A stretch of DNA of 6,468 nucleotides. Origin: Promethearchaeota archaeon. Its GTDB lineage: Archaea; Asgardarchaeota; Lokiarchaeia; Sigynarchaeales; SOKP01. Position 1 is the first letter of the stretch. Each line of letters begins with the position of its first letter. The position numbers and the translations under genes were made by a program. The stretch lies in NCBI GenBank assembly GCA_013375495.1, contig JABXKC010000075.1:1-6468 (forward strand). The letters run 5' to 3'. The notes under the pieces are model-generated. The model was given only the letters and a program-made list of their open reading frames with translations. It did not search any database and was not told the origin of the DNA. Below are positions 5,326-6,468 of this stretch, piece after piece.

Positions 5326-6455
5326 TCTTTGACCTCTATTTCAATTTCATCTAAGATTTCCATTAAATCCAACACTTCGAAGTCAAAATTATATTTTAAG
5401 TTAGCATCGCTTAAATTCGTTATGCAAAATGGACAAGTCGAAGAAACTATAGAAGCCCCCGTGTCTTTTGCTTCTTCAAGGCGTTCTTTGGATATATCAA
5501 CAGCCCAATCGGGATAAGCGATTTTAACTCCCCCTCCTGCCCCGCAACACCAAGCAAAGTTTCTGTTTCTCTTCATTTCTACTAATTTTAGCCCGGGAAT
5601 TTGTTTATATATTTCTCTGGGAAGTTCGTAGATGCCCATATGTCTACCAAGATGACAAGGATCGTGATATGTAACTGTTTTATTAAATTCTGATTTGAAT
5701 TTTATCTTTTTCTTATCTAATAATTGTTTAACCAGTTCAAGCGAATGAAACACTTCGAAATCTACATCTTTTCCAAATCGTTTAAAATCTTTACTAAGAG
5801 TTTTATAGCACCCTGCACATGAGGTGATAACCTTACTAGCTCCCGCATTTTTTATCTTTGAAATATTATAATTCATATAATCATCAATAATACTAAGCTG
5901 ACCTGTTCTTATCATAGGACTTGTACAACAATGTTCATCTACCAAAGTGAAATCAATCCCTACTTTCTTCAAAAATCGTAGTGTTGAGTCCCTTAAATTC
6001 TGTTGTCGATAATTAGATGTACATCCAATAAAGTAAACCCATTCTGCTTTTTCTGGCAATTCAAATATTTTTTTAAGTTGTTCATTATCTGAGTTAGCTT
6101 CTCCATATGGATTACAACTCTCCTCACATCGAGCGACGAGCAATTCTTGGTTCTCTGCAGGTCCTATATTCCTAACCGCTAATTCTCTTAATGCTTCTAT
6201 CATTTCAACAATATAATCAGCATGAGGTGCCTGACATGCGTCCATACAAGCTCCACAAGTTGTACAAGCAAATATAGGATCCTTCAATTCATCTGTCCAT
6301 TCAAGCTCGCCACTAATTACACCTCTAATAATTCTTATACGACCAGAAGCCCAATATGATTCGAATAAAAACTTCTCACCTGAAGAACAGATTTTTTCAA
6401 AATTTTTATATCCATATTTACAGGTACTACATTTGATGCAGCGATCAAATGCCAT
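5322..6455 (-). CDS. HdrD-like Fe-S protein with two intact CCG domains
   Basis: First visible gene of the minus-strand operon, 377 residues from ATG 6455. The N-terminal cluster motif is unusual: C6-x2-C9-x2-C12 with the next Cys at C23 (SSGEKF context), followed by the conserved-looking FESYWASGRIRIIRG stretch. The second motif is C64-x2-C67-x2-C70-x3-C74 with Gln, not Pro, after it. Both CCG domains are complete: C145, C176-C177, C213-AG-C216, then C267 (HDPCHLG), C303-C304-G, C341-PF-C344. The spacings (30/35 and 35/36) are close to the canonical CCG pattern. The protein should hold two cubane and two non-cubane [4Fe-4S] clusters and act as an electron-transfer or disulfide/quinone-linked subunit of an oxidoreductase. 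It belongs to a different branch from the two following genes. The frame stays open upstream to the window edge (D-V-L-E before the Met) and no Shine-Dalgarno is seen, so the true start may lie outside the window. The stop overlaps the next start as ATGA. Confidence 0.9.
   Translation of the reverse strand: MAFDRCIKCSTCKYGYKNFEKICSSGEKFLFESYWASGRIRIIRGVISGELEWTDELKDPIFACTTCGACMDACQAPHADYIVEMIEALRELAVRNIGPAENQELLVARCEESCNPYGEANSDNEQLKKIFELPEKAEWVYFIGCTSNYRQQNLRDSTLRFLKKVGIDFTLVDEHCCTSPMIRTGQLSIIDDYMNYNISKIKNAGASKVITSCAGCYKTLSKDFKRFGKDVDFEVFHSLELVKQLLDKKKIKFKSEFNKTVTYHDPCHLGRHMGIYELPREIYKQIPGLKLVEMKRNRNFAWCCGAGGGVKIAYPDWAVDISKERLEEAKDTGASIVSSTCPFCITNLSDANLKYNFDFEVLDLMEILDEIEIEVKE
5332..5336 (-). 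promoter_or_regulatory. Ribosome binding site of the second operon gene
   Basis: GAGGT on the minus strand lies six bases before ATG 5325, inside the last codons of the upstream gene. It is the clearest Shine-Dalgarno match in the window and fixes this start. Confidence 0.6.
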
Positions 6456-6468
6456 TTCTAAAACATCT

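Larger units (their letters stand above)
2690..6468 (-). other. Operon of three HdrD-like iron-sulfur proteins
   Basis: Three genes run leftwards with overlapping stop and start codons (ATGA at 5322-5325; GTGA or a 7-base overlap at 4054-4060), so they are almost certainly one transcript with coupled translation. The promoter is not in the window and the first gene's frame reaches the right edge, so further genes may precede it. No flavoprotein, ferredoxin or membrane anchor gene is inside the operon as seen. Confidence 0.75.

Noticed and set aside
5329..5517. Plus-strand frame antisense to the first HdrD-like gene
   Set aside because: Low-complexity Ser/Lys/Ile product antisense to a well-supported gene.
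2690..6455. Calling the operon a methanogen-type HdrDE heterodisulfide reductase
   Set aside because: No HdrE cytochrome b gene and no methanogenesis gene is present; the CCG architecture is shared with GlcF, GlpC, LutA and other oxidoreductases, so the substrate cannot be assigned.

Overview
The window is AT-rich, with compact genes, TATA-like boxes ahead of genes, a few Shine-Dalgarno sites inside an operon, and no RNA genes, CRISPR or mobile elements that I can see. The gene content fits an archaeon: HdrD-type iron-sulfur proteins, a ferredoxin with a short leader, and a secreted protein built from Thr-Ser-Thr-Gly-Ser repeats. The style of the repeat protein and of the HdrD-like proteins suggests an Asgard (Promethearchaeota) or related uncultured archaeal lineage. 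That is an inference from gene style; there is no marker gene here to fix the taxonomy.

Layout. 10-918 (+) is a TatD-family metal-dependent hydrolase with its full metal-ligand set, and its reading frame is open to the left edge. 919-1242 is a 324-base non-coding stretch holding a perfect 10-bp inverted repeat, T-runs and TATA-like boxes. 1243-2343 (+) is a secreted or membrane-anchored beta-repeat (DUF4097-like adhesin) protein. After a T-rich stretch and a TATA box comes a small dicluster ferredoxin at 2460-2678 (+). It meets, end to end with an 11-base gap, an operon on the minus strand that reads from the right edge leftwards: 6455-5322, 5325-4054 and 4060-2690.

The three minus-strand genes all encode HdrD-like proteins: an N-terminal pair of iron-sulfur motifs (HdrC-like) followed by two CCG-domain regions (HdrB-like). 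The stop and start codons overlap at both junctions, so the proteins are probably made together and may form one electron-transfer complex. The second and third proteins are clear paralogs of each other. Their first CCG domain decays stepwise: intact in the first gene, missing the last Cys in the second, and free of all motif cysteines in the third. The third also carries an extra basic, hydrophobic C-terminal tail. The ferredoxin next door is a plausible electron partner, but it is convergent and separately transcribed. No flavoprotein or dehydrogenase subunit lies in the window; the operon may continue past the right edge, where the oxidoreductase partner might be found.

The most noteworthy items are the three-gene HdrD-like cassette with its degraded CCG domains, the regular 22-25-residue repeat of the surface protein, the unexplained palindrome at 994-1015, and the His-rich insertion in the TatD protein.
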